Below, in pieces: positions 18,103 through 28,138 of a stretch of DNA of 64,000 nt. Source of the DNA: Roseovarius sp. (GTDB lineage: Bacteria; Pseudomonadota; Alphaproteobacteria; Rhodobacterales; Rhodobacteraceae). A model generated the notes under the pieces. It was not told where the DNA came from. It saw nothing but the letters and a program-made list of their open reading frames with translations, and ran no database searches. Numbering within the stretch: position 1 is the stretch's first letter; the number at the start of each line of letters is the position of its first letter. The translations under genes and the position numbers were made by a program. The stretch lies in contig NZ_JAUCYU010000003.1 in NCBI RefSeq assembly GCF_030373445.1, positions 372,001 to 436,000 on the forward strand, given 5' to 3'.

Positions 18103-19601
18103 CCCCGCTCGTCGAACTCAGGAACGCCACCAAGGATTTCCGCGGCATCAAGGCCTTCTCCGATGTCAACTTCTCGCTCATGCCCGGCGAGATCCACGCC
18201 GTGCTGGGCGAGAACGGCGCCGGCAAATCGACCCTCACCAAGGTCATGGCCGGCGTCCACACCCTAAGCGAGGGCGAGCTTCTGATCGACGGCAAGCCCG
18301 AGCGCCTCGAGACCCCCTCGGCGGCGCTCGCCAAGGGCATCGCCATGGTCTACCAGGAAAACAGCCTCGTGCCGTCGATGACCGTGGCCCAGAACATCTA
18401 TCTCGGCCACGAGAAAACCTTCAACCGGCTGCGCGGCATCTACATCGCGGCCCAGCAATTCCTGCAATCGCTGTCCTTCCATGTCGACCCCACGGCGCTG
18501 GTCTCCTCCCTCGGGGCCGCGCAGAAACAGATGGTGGAAATCGCCCGCGCCGTGCACCAGCAGGCCCGCGTCATCATCTTCGACGAGCCGACCGCCTCGC
18601 TCACGCCGGAAGAAAAGAGGTATTTCTTCCAGCTCATCCGCAATCTCAAGAAGAACGGCGTGACGATCATCTTCATCTCCCACGCGCTCGAGGAAGCGCT
18701 GGAACTGGCCGACACGATCACCGTCCTGCGCGACGGCGAGCTGGTCGCCTCGCAGCCCGCGTCCAGCCTCGACCGCAACGGCATCATCCGCCTGATGGTC
18801 GGCCGCGAACTCTCGGGCGAAATCTACGCGGACACCACCGAGACGCGCAAGATCCGCCCCCTCGGCCGCAAGATCCTCTCGGTCGAGAACCTGTCGATGG
18901 GCGGCCTCGTGCGGAACAGCTCGTTCTCGGTCTACGAGGGGCAGGTCACCGGCATGTTCGGCCTCGTCGGCTCGGGCCGGACCGAGATGATGAAGGTCGT
19001 CGCCGGCGTCATCAAGCGCGACTTCTTCCATGGCGGCCAGGTCAGGCTCTTCGGCCGGCCGATCCGCTACCGCGTGCCCGCCCCCGCCATCCGCGACGGC
19101 ATCGTCTACGTCACCGAGGAACGCAAGCAGGAAGGCTTCTTCGAGACGATGAGCATCGCCGAGAACATCCATATCGGCCAGGTCGTCAAGAACCGCGGCG
19201 GCGGCTTCCAGGTCATGTCGATGAACAGCGCCCGCGAAGCCGCGGACACGTGGCGCAACCGGCTGAACATCCGCGCCATCAACCCCGATGCCAAGGTGAT
19301 CGAGCTGTCGGGGGGCAACCAGCAGAAGGTCGTGATCGCCAAGGCCCTGATCCAGAAACCCAGGCTGGTGATCTTCGACGAACCGACCCGCGGCGTCGAC
19401 GTGGGCGCCATCGCCGAGATCCACGCATTCATCAAGCAACTGGCCGATGACGGGATCGGCGTCGTCGTGATTTCCTCCTACCTGCCCGAGGTCCTCGCCA
19501 TATCCGACCGCATCCTGATCGCCCGCCAGGGCAAGATCGTCGAGGAGATGGAGGCCGGCACGGCGACCGAGGAAAGCATCATGTACGCCGCCGTCCACTA
19601 A
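18099..19601 (+). CDS. Ribose-type ABC transporter ATP-binding protein (RbsA-like, two NBDs)
   Basis: GENGAGKSTLTKVMAG, IIFDEPTASLTPEEK, LSGGNQQKVVIAKALIQKPRLVIFDEPTRGVDVGA. Confidence 0.95.
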   Translation: MTPLVELRNATKDFRGIKAFSDVNFSLMPGEIHAVLGENGAGKSTLTKVMAGVHTLSEGELLIDGKPERLETPSAALAKGIAMVYQENSLVPSMTVAQNIYLGHEKTFNRLRGIYIAAQQFLQSLSFHVDPTALVSSLGAAQKQMVEIARAVHQQARVIIFDEPTASLTPEEKRYFFQLIRNLKKNGVTIIFISHALEEALELADTITVLRDGELVASQPASSLDRNGIIRLMVGRELSGEIYADTTETRKIRPLGRKILSVENLSMGGLVRNSSFSVYEGQVTGMFGLVGSGRTEMMKVVAGVIKRDFFHGGQVRLFGRPIRYRVPAPAIRDGIVYVTEERKQEGFFETMSIAENIHIGQVVKNRGGGFQVMSMNSAREAADTWRNRLNIRAINPDAKVIELSGGNQQKVVIAKALIQKPRLVIFDEPTRGVDVGAIAEIHAFIKQLADDGIGVVVISSYLPEVLAISDRILIARQGKIVEEMEAGTATEESIMYAAVH

Positions 19602-19616
19602 GCCCGGCTCGGCCCC

Positions 19617-20909
19617 TCACGCCTCCGCCGTCTCGCGGCAGGGGGCCGGCCGGTAGTCGAGATAGGTTTGCCGCGTCGCGATATGGTCGGCGATGAACTT
19701 CGCGTCGTGCCACACGCCCCAGATGAACGACGATCCCCGCCGCGACAGCCACGGCAGGCCCACGAAGTAGACGCCCGGCTCCGGCGAGACCCCGCGCTGA
19801 TGGCGCGGCTTGCCGCCTGTGTCGAAGGCGTCGACATCCAGCCAGCCGTAATCCAGCGTGAACCCTGTGGCCCAGATGATCGAGGTGATCCCGGCCTCGG
19901 CAAGGTCAAGCTCGCAGATCGGGTCGGTCACGCAATCCGGGTCCGGCCCGATCTCCCTTGCCGCGGGCTCTTCCGGCAGGTCCAGCCCGTTGCGCGCGAC
20001 ATAGGCATCCGCCTCGTCCAGCACCGACAGGTAGTTGCGGTCGCCATGATCGATATTCCCCGCAAGATCCGCCGCGAAGCGCAGCTTGCCGCCCTCGCAC
20101 GCCTCCGTCCGGCCCACCAGCACCATGCCGCGCGCCGCCAGCCTGCGGAAATCCACCGTCTGCCCGCCATTGGCGCCGCTCACGGCAATCGTCACGTGCT
20201 CGGTCCCCGGCCCCGGCGTGGACAGGTCCCACTTGCCCAGCACGCCCAGCCACCAGGTGAAATCCCGCCCTCGGTAGCTGCGCGGCGGGCGGTCATGCGG
20301 ACCGACCGAAAGGTAGGTCTTGCGCCCCGCGCTCAGCAGCTCGTCGGCGATCTGCGACCCCGACGACCCGGCCCCCACGACCAGAACCGCCCCCTCGGGC
20401 AGCTGCTCCGGGTTGCGATAGGCGGTGGAATGCATCTGCACCACCCCCGCCTCCTCCGGCACGATCTGCGGGATCACCGGCCGCTGGAACGGCCCCGTCG
20501 CCGCCACCACGTTCTGCGCCTCGATCACGCCGGCCGAGGTCTCCACCCGAAACCCCGGCCGCCCGTCATTGCGCCGGACATGCGTCACCTCGACCCCGCA
20601 GCGCACCGGCGCGCCAATCATCTTCGCGTAGTCCACGAAGTAATCCGCCACCTCCTCCTTGCCCGGAAAGGCATCCGGCGCCGACGCGCTGAACTCCATG
20701 CCGGGAAACCGGTCATGCCAGGCCGGCCCGTTCGCCACCAGCGAATCCCACCGCTCCGAGCGCCAGCGCTCGGCGATCCGGTGCCGTTCCAGCACGATAT
20801 GGTCGATACCGTTCTTCGCCAGGTGCTCGCTCATCGCGATCCCGGCCTGCCCGCCGCCCACGACGAGCGTATTGGTTGTCTCGGGGGTCATCTCTGCGTC
20901 CTGTTCCAT
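19617..20909 (-). CDS. FAD/NAD(P)-dependent flavin monooxygenase-like protein
   Basis: TLVVGGGQAGIAMSEHLAKNGIDHIVLER; second dinucleotide motif VLVVGAGSSGSQIADEL; IIWATGFTLDYGWLD. Confidence 0.88.
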   Translation of the reverse strand: MEQDAEMTPETTNTLVVGGGQAGIAMSEHLAKNGIDHIVLERHRIAERWRSERWDSLVANGPAWHDRFPGMEFSASAPDAFPGKEEVADYFVDYAKMIGAPVRCGVEVTHVRRNDGRPGFRVETSAGVIEAQNVVAATGPFQRPVIPQIVPEEAGVVQMHSTAYRNPEQLPEGAVLVVGAGSSGSQIADELLSAGRKTYLSVGPHDRPPRSYRGRDFTWWLGVLGKWDLSTPGPGTEHVTIAVSGANGGQTVDFRRLAARGMVLVGRTEACEGGKLRFAADLAGNIDHGDRNYLSVLDEADAYVARNGLDLPEEPAAREIGPDPDCVTDPICELDLAEAGITSIIWATGFTLDYGWLDVDAFDTGGKPRHQRGVSPEPGVYFVGLPWLSRRGSSFIWGVWHDAKFIADHIATRQTYLDYRPAPCRETAEA

Positions 20910-21114
20910 GTCTCGTTGACTGCGTCCTGCGCTTGAGATTAGGCCAGCGCCCTGCCTGCAAAAACCATGATCTCTCTAACCCTTGCTTGGGATAAGCCTA
21001 ACACCGCCCCTTAGCTTGCGCCTAAGCCGCGATGAGGCATAGCGTGCTTTTGCAACGGCGCCCCGCGTGACAGGATCGCGCCACCGCCCGGACGCACGTA
21101 AATCGGAGAGACCC

Positions 21115-21540
21115 ATGGCCCATACCCGCATCCGCAAGTTCAACACCAAGGACACCTACCCCGAGCAGAAGCTCGACAACGATCTCTGCCAGGCCGTGGT
21201 GACGGAAGGCGGCCGGATCGTCTGGCTGCGCGGGCAATGCCCCCAGAACCTCGACGACGCGAAGAACATCGACAGCCACGACCCGGTCGAGCAGACCCAC
21301 AAGGTGATGCAGAACATCCAGCAGTTGATCGAGGAGGCCGGCGGGCGGATGGAACACCTCGTCAAGGTCGTCGTCTACATTACCGATGTCCGCCACCGCG
21401 AGGCCGTCTACCGCACCATGGGTGAATACATCAAAGGCGTGCATCCCGTCTCGACCGGGCTGGTGGTGCAGGCGCTGGCGCGGCCCGAATGGCTGGTGGA
21501 AATCGACGGCACCGCCGTGATCCCGCAGGGGGACGCATGA
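21115..21540 (+). CDS. RidA (YjgF/YER057c/UK114) family protein
   Basis: MAHTRIRKFNTKDTYPEQKLDNDLCQAVVTEGGRIVWLRGQCPQN...QIQQLIEEAGG-type RidA architecture. Confidence 0.85.
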   Translation: MAHTRIRKFNTKDTYPEQKLDNDLCQAVVTEGGRIVWLRGQCPQNLDDAKNIDSHDPVEQTHKVMQNIQQLIEEAGGRMEHLVKVVVYITDVRHREAVYRTMGEYIKGVHPVSTGLVVQALARPEWLVEIDGTAVIPQGDA

Positions 21541-22211
21541 CCTTTTCCCTCGTCGCCCGCTGCGCCGAGACGGGCATGTTCGGCGTCGCCATCTCCTCCT
21601 CCTCCCCCGCCGTCGCCGCGCGCTGTTCCTATGCCCGGGCCGGCGTGGGCGCCGTCGCCTCGCAGAACGTCACCGACCCAACCCTCGGCCCGCTGGCACT
21701 CGACCTGATGGAAGAAGGCCTCAGCGCGGCCGACGCCATCGCCGAGGTGCAGAAACGCGGCCGGTTCATCGAGTACCGGCAGGTCCTGGCGGTCGATGCG
21801 CAGGGCGGCACCGCCATCCATTCCGGCCCCAATTCCCTCGGTATCTGGACACAGGCACAAGGAACCGACGTCGCCTCGGGCGGCAACCTCTTGGCCAATG
21901 ACGGCGTGCCCAACGCCATCGTCGAAGGCTTCGAGACCGCCACCGGCCACTTGGGCGACCGGCTGATCGCCGCCATGCGCGCCGGCCTCGCGGCAGGGGG
22001 CGAGGCCGGGCCGGTGCATTCCGCCGGCATGATGCTGGTCGACCGCGTGCCATGGCCGGTCGCCGACCTGCGCTGCGACTGGACCGAGGATTGCCCCGTA
22101 GAGGCCATCGCCACCGCGTGGGCCGTCTACAAACCCCAGCTCGACGCCTATATCCAGCGCGCCCTCGACCCGCGCGAGGCGCCCTCCTACGGCGTGCCGG
22201 GCGACGACTGA
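21537..22211 (+). CDS. DUF1028 family protein
   Basis: MTFSLVARCAETGMFGVAISSSSPAVAARCSYARAGVGAVASQNVTDPTLGPLALDLMEEGLSA; ATGA overlap with ridA. Confidence 0.88.
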   Translation: MTFSLVARCAETGMFGVAISSSSPAVAARCSYARAGVGAVASQNVTDPTLGPLALDLMEEGLSAADAIAEVQKRGRFIEYRQVLAVDAQGGTAIHSGPNSLGIWTQAQGTDVASGGNLLANDGVPNAIVEGFETATGHLGDRLIAAMRAGLAAGGEAGPVHSAGMMLVDRVPWPVADLRCDWTEDCPVEAIATAWAVYKPQLDAYIQRALDPREAPSYGVPGDD

Positions 22212-22308
22212 GCCCCGGCCCCTCCCTTCCATGTACGCCCCCCATCGCTATACTCCCGCCCCAGCGGCCCGGGTGCCCCACCCCGCCCCGGCCGCCGGAG
22301 GCGCGCGC

Positions 22309-23232
22309 ATGCTAGGATACACGCTCAGGCAACTGGAATACTTCGTGGCGGTCGGCGAAACCGGCAGCATCGCCGCGGCGTCGGAAAAGGTGAACGTCTC
22401 CTCGCCCTCCATTTCCGCCGCCATCGCCCATCTCGAAGCCGTCTTCGGCCTGCCCCTCTTCGTCCGGCAACACGCGCAGGGCCTGTCGCTGACCTCGGGC
22501 GGGCGGCGGATGCTGGAGCAGGCCCGCACCGTGCTGCGCGAGGCCGACGCGCTGATGGACCTCTCCGGCGACATCTCCGGCCTCGTGCGCGGGCCGTTGG
22601 CCGTGGGCTGCCTGCTGACCTTCGCGCAGGTCGTCCTGCCCCCTGTCCGCCGCAGCTTTCAGGATGCCTACCCCGAGGTTCGTGTCGAACAGCACGAACT
22701 GAACCAGGCCGACATCTTCAGCTTCCTCCGCCGGGCCGAGATCGACGTGGCCCTCACCTACGATCTCGACCTGCCTGCCGACCTCACCTTCGAGCCGCTG
22801 ATAGAACTGCCCCCCTACGCCATCGTCGCCGAGGATCACGTGCTGGCCGACCGCAAGACCGTCGCGGTCGAAGACCTGCTGGGCCTGCCCATGGTGCTGC
22901 TCGACCTGCCGTTCAGCGCGGAATACTTCCTGTCCTTCTTCACCCGGATCGGCGCCAAGCCGGTCATCGCCGAGCGCACCCGCGACATGGCGGTGATGCG
23001 CGGGCTGGTGGCCAACGGCTTCGGCTATTCGCTGGCCAATGTCCGCCTGCCGAGCGACGTCTCACCCGACGGCAAGCCGCTGAAATTCATTCCCTTGGAG
23101 GGCGACGCCCGCCCGATGCGGCTGGGCCTGCTGATGGCCGAGGGCGCCGGCAGCGCCAGCGTGGTGCGCGCCTTCGTCGAGCATTGCAAGGCGCGCGTCA
23201 CCCCCGACCACCTGCCGGGTGTGAAGATATGA
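22309..23232 (+). CDS. LysR family transcriptional regulator
   Basis: LRQLEYFVAVGETGSIAAASEKVNVSSPSISAAIAHLEAVFGLPLFVRQHAQGLSLTSGGRRML. Confidence 0.94.
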   Translation: MLGYTLRQLEYFVAVGETGSIAAASEKVNVSSPSISAAIAHLEAVFGLPLFVRQHAQGLSLTSGGRRMLEQARTVLREADALMDLSGDISGLVRGPLAVGCLLTFAQVVLPPVRRSFQDAYPEVRVEQHELNQADIFSFLRRAEIDVALTYDLDLPADLTFEPLIELPPYAIVAEDHVLADRKTVAVEDLLGLPMVLLDLPFSAEYFLSFFTRIGAKPVIAERTRDMAVMRGLVANGFGYSLANVRLPSDVSPDGKPLKFIPLEGDARPMRLGLLMAEGAGSASVVRAFVEHCKARVTPDHLPGVKI

Positions 23233-23242
23233 GCGTCGCGAT

Positions 23243-24388
23243 ATGACACGCACAATGGAGCATCTCGAGAGACTTGTGGCCTTCGACACGGTCAGCCACC
23301 GCAGCAACCTGGCGATCATCGACTACATCGAAGGCGTCCTGCAAACCCTCGGCCTCCGCACCACCCGCCTGCCCGATGCCAGCGGGCAGAAAGCCGGGCT
23401 CTACGCCGAAACCGGGCCGGGCGAAGGCGGCATCCTCCTGTCGGGCCATACCGACGTGGTGCCGGTCGAGGGGCAGGACTGGACGCGCGACCCCTTCCGC
23501 CTGACGCCCGAGGGCGACCGCCTCTACGGCCGCGGCACCACCGACATGAAAGGCTACCTCGCCTGCATGCTCACCGCCGCGGAACCGGCCGCCGGGCAGA
23601 ACCTGCGCGAACCGCTGAAGCTCGTCTTCTCCCATGACGAGGAAATCGGCTGCGTCGGCATTCAGCAGATGGCCGACACCCTCGCCCCCCTCCTCGGCCA
23701 GCCCCGGGCCTGCATCGTGGGCGAGCCCACGCAGATGCAGATCGCCACCGGTCACAAAGGCAAGGCCGCGTGGCGCGCCACCTGCCACGGGCAGGCCGGC
23801 CATTCCGCGCTGGCGCCCGGCTTCGTCAATGCCCTGCACCTCGCGGGCGATTTCATGGCCGAACTGCGCGACCTGCAGGCATGGCTCGAACGGATCGGCG
23901 CGCGCGATCCGGGCCATGACGTCCCCTACAGCACCGTGCATGTGGGCCAGCTATCCGGCGGGCTCGCCGTCAACATGGTGCCCGACCGGGCCGAGATGCA
24001 CTTCGAACTCCGCCACCTCGCCGCCGACCCGGCCGACGAGATGTCCCAACGGATCGCCGAGGCGGCAGAGCGCGTCGCCGACCGCTACAAGGGCACCTTC
24101 CCCGACGCCCGCATCGAGCTTGACCAGACCACCGCCTATCCCGGGCTCGACGTGGCCGAAGATGCCGCAGTCACCCAACTCGCCCGCGGTTTTGCACAAA
24201 CTGAGCTCACGAAAGTCGCCTTCGGCACCGAGGCCGGCGTGTTCGACCGGATGGGCATCCCCACCATCGTCTGCGGGCCGGGAAATATGGCCGGCCAGGG
24301 CCACAAGGCCGACGAATACATCACCACCGCACAGCTTGACGCCTGCGACCGGATGATGGCCCGGATTGTGGGGAAAATATCCAACTAG
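23243..24388 (+). CDS. argE: Acetylornithine deacetylase-like M20 peptidase
   Basis: LLSGHTDVVPVEGQDWTRDPF, YGRGTTDMKGYLACML, FSHDEEIGCVG. Confidence 0.85.
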   Translation: MTRTMEHLERLVAFDTVSHRSNLAIIDYIEGVLQTLGLRTTRLPDASGQKAGLYAETGPGEGGILLSGHTDVVPVEGQDWTRDPFRLTPEGDRLYGRGTTDMKGYLACMLTAAEPAAGQNLREPLKLVFSHDEEIGCVGIQQMADTLAPLLGQPRACIVGEPTQMQIATGHKGKAAWRATCHGQAGHSALAPGFVNALHLAGDFMAELRDLQAWLERIGARDPGHDVPYSTVHVGQLSGGLAVNMVPDRAEMHFELRHLAADPADEMSQRIAEAAERVADRYKGTFPDARIELDQTTAYPGLDVAEDAAVTQLARGFAQTELTKVAFGTEAGVFDRMGIPTIVCGPGNMAGQGHKADEYITTAQLDACDRMMARIVGKISN

Positions 24389-24389
24389 G

Positions 24390-24420
24390 GTCAGGCCCCG
24401 CACCATCGGCGGGGCCCGAC
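24390..24420. terminator. Bidirectional stem-loop between convergent argE-like and adenosine kinase genes
   Basis: GTCAGGCCCCGC accatcg GCGGGGCCCGAC. Confidence 0.65.
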
Positions 24421-24425
24421 AAACC

Positions 24426-25427
24426 TTACGCCGCCGGCAGCGAGATCGCCTGCGCCGCCGCGCCGTTGCGGGCGCCGTAATGGGTCAGCACGCGCGCGGC
24501 CATCTCGGCGCCCCGCTTACCGGCCTCTTCGACCGTCCCGCCCCGCGCCAGCGCGCCGAGGAACCCGCTGGCATAGGCATCGCCCGCGCCGGTCGTGTCC
24601 ACGACCTTGGTCACGGGCGCGGCGGCAATGCGGTAGACGCCAGTGGCGTCCGCCACCATCGAGCCCTCGTCATGCAGCGTCACCGCCGCCACCGGCACGT
24701 TGCCGATGGCCCAGCCCATGGCATTCTCCGGGTCTTCCGTCCCGGCCAACTGCCCGACCTCGGCCAGGTTGCCGACAAGTATATCCACGTGCCGGGTGAT
24801 GAAGTTCCACATCACGTCCCGGTTGCGCTCGACACAGCCGGCATCCGACGGGGTCAGCGCGATCCGCGCGCCCGCCGCCTTGGCCTTCTGCGCCGCATCC
24901 TCGATCACCGCGGCGCCCTGCGGAGCGTCCCACAGGTAGCCCTCGATGAACAGGATATCGAGCCCCTCGGGCATCGCCTGCGCCAGGTCCGAGGGCGCCA
25001 TTGTCACGGCAGCGCCAAGGTAGGTGCTCATCGTCCGCTCGCCATCCGGCGTCACCAGCACGACGCAGCGGCCGGTGCCGGTGCTGGCATCCGGCGACGG
25101 TGCCACCGGGGCGGCGATGCTCAACCCTGACATCTCCTCGCGGAAGGTCTGGCCAAGGTCGTCATCCGCGACCTTGCCCAGGTAGGTGCCCTGCACCCCG
25201 GTTTCCGACAGGTGGGCGATGGAATTGGCCACCGACCCGCCCGATTGCCGCACGCCGGGGCCGACCTCGTCGAACAGCGCCTGCGCGGCACCGGCATCGA
25301 CAAGGTGCATGCCGCCGGGGGTCAGGCCGTGGCGGTCGATCACGGCGGTGTCCACCGCCGCGACCACGTCGACAATCGCGTTGCCGAGCCCCACGATATG
25401 GGGCGTCTCCTTGCTCATGTCAGCCAT
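24426..25427 (-). CDS. Adenosine kinase (PfkB family)
   Basis: MADMSKETPHIVGLGNAIVDVVA...GGSVANSIAHLSETG...VVDTTGAGDAYASGFLGALARG; adjacent to ahcY. Confidence 0.9.
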   Translation of the reverse strand: MADMSKETPHIVGLGNAIVDVVAAVDTAVIDRHGLTPGGMHLVDAGAAQALFDEVGPGVRQSGGSVANSIAHLSETGVQGTYLGKVADDDLGQTFREEMSGLSIAAPVAPSPDASTGTGRCVVLVTPDGERTMSTYLGAAVTMAPSDLAQAMPEGLDILFIEGYLWDAPQGAAVIEDAAQKAKAAGARIALTPSDAGCVERNRDVMWNFITRHVDILVGNLAEVGQLAGTEDPENAMGWAIGNVPVAAVTLHDEGSMVADATGVYRIAAAPVTKVVDTTGAGDAYASGFLGALARGGTVEEAGKRGAEMAARVLTHYGARNGAAAQAISLPAA

Positions 25428-25430
25428 CCC

Positions 25431-26846
25431 TCAATACCTGTAATGTTCCGGCTTGTAGGGGCCGTCCTTCGGCACGCCGATATAGTCGGCCTGGTCTTCC
25501 CGAAGTTCGCTCAACTTGACCCCGATCCGCTCGAGGTGCAGCCGGGCGACCTTTTCATCCAGGTGCTTGGGCAGGATGTAGACGTTGTTGTCGTACTGCT
25601 CGCCCTTGGTCCAAAGCTCGATCTGCGCCAGAACCTGGTTGGTGAAGCTGGCCGACATCACGAAGGACGGGTGGCCCGTCGCATTGCCGAGGTTCAGCAG
25701 GCGACCTTCCGACAGAAGGATGATCCGCGCCCCGCTCGGCATCTCGATCATGTCCACCTGGTCCTTGATGTTGGTCCACTTGTGGTTCTTCAGGTTCGCC
25801 ACCTGGATCTCGTTGTCGAAGTGGCCGATGTTGCCGACGATCGCCATGTCCTTCATGTCGCGCATGTGCTCGATGCGGATGACGTCCTTGTTGCCGGTCG
25901 TGGTGATGAAGATATCGGCCGATGTGACCACGTCTTCCAGCGTGACAACCTCGTAGCCATCCATCGCCGCCTGAAGCGCGCAGATCGGGTCGACCTCCGT
26001 CACCTTCACGCGGGCGCCCGCACCCGACAGCGAGGCGGCCGAGCCCTTGCCCACGTCACCATAGCCACAGACCACGGCCACCTTGCCGGCCATCATCGTG
26101 TCGGTCGCGCGGCGAATACCGTCGACGAGGCTCTCTTTACAGCCATACTTGTTGTCGAACTTCGACTTGGTCACGCTGTCATTCACGTTGATCGCCGGGA
26201 ACGGCAGGTGGCCCTTCTCCATCATCTTGTAGAGGCGATGCACGCCGGTCGTGGTTTCCTCGGAAACCCCCTTGATCATGTGCCGCTGCTTGACGAACCA
26301 GCCCGGGCTTTCCTTCATCCGCTTCTTGATCTGCGCGAAGAGGTATTGCTCCTCCTCGCTCTCGGGAGACTCGATCAGGTCGGTCTCGCCCTCTTCGACG
26401 CGGGCGCCGATGAGAACGTACAGCGTCGCATCACCGCCATCATCGAGGATCATGTTCGCGCCACCCTCTTCGAACTGGAAGATCTGGTCGCAATATTCCC
26501 AGTATTCCTCGAGCGTCTCGCCCTTCACGGCGAAAACGGGCGTGCCGCCTTCCGCGATGACGGCGGCCGCGTGGTCCTGCGTCGAGAAGATATTGCAGCT
26601 CGCCCAGCGCACGTCGGCGCCCAGCGCAACCAGCGTCTCGATCAGGCAGGCCGTCTGGATCGTCATGTGCAGCGACCCGGCGATCCGCGCGCCTTTAAGC
26701 GGCTTCGCCTCGCCATACTCCTCCCGCAGGGCCATCAGCCCCGGCATCTCCGTCTCGGCGATGTCCAGCTCCCGCCGGCCAAAGCCGGCGAGGTTGATGT
26801 CGCGGATCGCGCTGTCTTCGGGTGCAAAGCTTTCCGGCTTGTTCAT
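25431..26846 (-). CDS. ahcY: Adenosylhomocysteinase
   Basis: [69 protein letters not shown]-terminal YKPEHYRY. Confidence 0.98.
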   Translation of the reverse strand: MNKPESFAPEDSAIRDINLAGFGRRELDIAETEMPGLMALREEYGEAKPLKGARIAGSLHMTIQTACLIETLVALGADVRWASCNIFSTQDHAAAVIAEGGTPVFAVKGETLEEYWEYCDQIFQFEEGGANMILDDGGDATLYVLIGARVEEGETDLIESPESEEEQYLFAQIKKRMKESPGWFVKQRHMIKGVSEETTTGVHRLYKMMEKGHLPFPAINVNDSVTKSKFDNKYGCKESLVDGIRRATDTMMAGKVAVVCGYGDVGKGSAASLSGAGARVKVTEVDPICALQAAMDGYEVVTLEDVVTSADIFITTTGNKDVIRIEHMRDMKDMAIVGNIGHFDNEIQVANLKNHKWTNIKDQVDMIEMPSGARIILLSEGRLLNLGNATGHPSFVMSASFTNQVLAQIELWTKGEQYDNNVYILPKHLDEKVARLHLERIGVKLSELREDQADYIGVPKDGPYKPEHYRY

Positions 26847-26881
26847 GTCCCGTGTCCTTTCTATTCAGTCCGTGTTCCGTC

Positions 26882-28072
26882 TCACTCGGCCGCGGCAGAG
26901 GCGCCAAACGTGCGCGCCAGCTCGTCGGCGAGGTCGGTGCGTTCCCAGCTGAACCCGCCGTCATCGGCCGGCACCCGCCCGAAATGGCCATAGGCCGCGG
27001 TGCGGGCATAGATCGGCTTCAGCAGGTCGAGGTGATCGCGGATGCCACGCGGCGTCAGGCGCACCATCTCGCGCAGCATCGCGGCCAGCTTCGTCTCGTC
27101 CACCCGGCCGGTGCCCAGCGTGTCGACGTAAAGCGCCACGGGCTCCGGCACGCCGATCGCATAGGCGAGCTGGATCTGGCACTTGTCAGCCAGCCCCGCG
27201 GCCACGACGTTCTTGGCCATGTAGCGCGAGATATAGGCCGCCGAGCGGTCGACTTTCGTGGGGTCCTTGCCCGAGAACGCCCCGCCGCCATGCGGTGCGG
27301 CGCCGCCATAGGTGTCGACGATGATCTTGCGGCCTGTCAGGCCCGCGTCGCCATCCGGCCCGCCGATCACGAAATTGCCCGTCGGGTTGACGATGATCTT
27401 GTCCTGCGACGGCAGGCTCCAGCCCTCCGCCTTGAAGCAATCGGTGATGTAGGGCTCGACCAGCTTGCGCACGTCGTCCTGGCTCAGCCCCTCGGCATGC
27501 TGCGTGGACACGACGACCGTGTCGATCCCCACCGGCTTGCCGTTCTGGTACTTGAGCGTCACCTGGCTCTTGGCATCCGGCCCGAAATTCGGCTGCTTGC
27601 CGGATTTCCGGTCCTCGGCCATCGTGCGCAGGATCTTGTGCGCGAACTGGATCGGCGCCGGCATCAGCTCCTCGGTTTCGTTGCAGGCGTAACCGAACAT
27701 GATGCCCTGGTCGCCGGCACCTTCCTCGCCCTTGTCGCCCTCGTCGACGCCCATGGCGATATCGGCCGATTGCGCGTGCAGGCGGCAGACGATCTCGGCA
27801 TCCTTCCACGAGAACCCGTGCTGGTCATAACCGATGTCCTTGATCGCATCCCGCGCGATCTGCTCGACATCCTTCAGCACGCTTTCCGGGCCGCGCACCT
27901 CGCCGGCGATGGTCACGTGGTCCGTGGTGGCCAGCGTCTCGCAGGCCACGCGCGATTGCGGATCAGCGGCGAGGTAGGCATCCAGCACCGCGTCCGAGAT
28001 CCGGTCACAGACCTTGTCGGGGTGCCCTTCGGACACCGACTCGCTGGTAAAAAGCCATGACTTGTCGCTCAT
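26882..28072 (-). CDS. metK: S-adenosylmethionine synthetase
   Basis: [57 protein letters not shown]. Confidence 0.98.
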   Translation of the reverse strand: MSDKSWLFTSESVSEGHPDKVCDRISDAVLDAYLAADPQSRVACETLATTDHVTIAGEVRGPESVLKDVEQIARDAIKDIGYDQHGFSWKDAEIVCRLHAQSADIAMGVDEGDKGEEGAGDQGIMFGYACNETEELMPAPIQFAHKILRTMAEDRKSGKQPNFGPDAKSQVTLKYQNGKPVGIDTVVVSTQHAEGLSQDDVRKLVEPYITDCFKAEGWSLPSQDKIIVNPTGNFVIGGPDGDAGLTGRKIIVDTYGGAAPHGGGAFSGKDPTKVDRSAAYISRYMAKNVVAAGLADKCQIQLAYAIGVPEPVALYVDTLGTGRVDETKLAAMLREMVRLTPRGIRDHLDLLKPIYARTAAYGHFGRVPADDGGFSWERTDLADELARTFGASAAAE

Positions 28073-28113
28073 AATAGTCCTTTCTCCACTGTCGTGGGGT
28101 TGGGTCGCTTTTG

Positions 28114-28133
28114 GCAAAAAACCGAGTTTTTGC
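28114..28133. other. A/T-rich stem-loop in the metH-metK intergenic region
   Basis: GCAAAAAAC CGA GTTTTTGC (one A bulge) within the 66-bp leader upstream of metK. Confidence 0.55.
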
Positions 28134-28138
28134 TGGGG

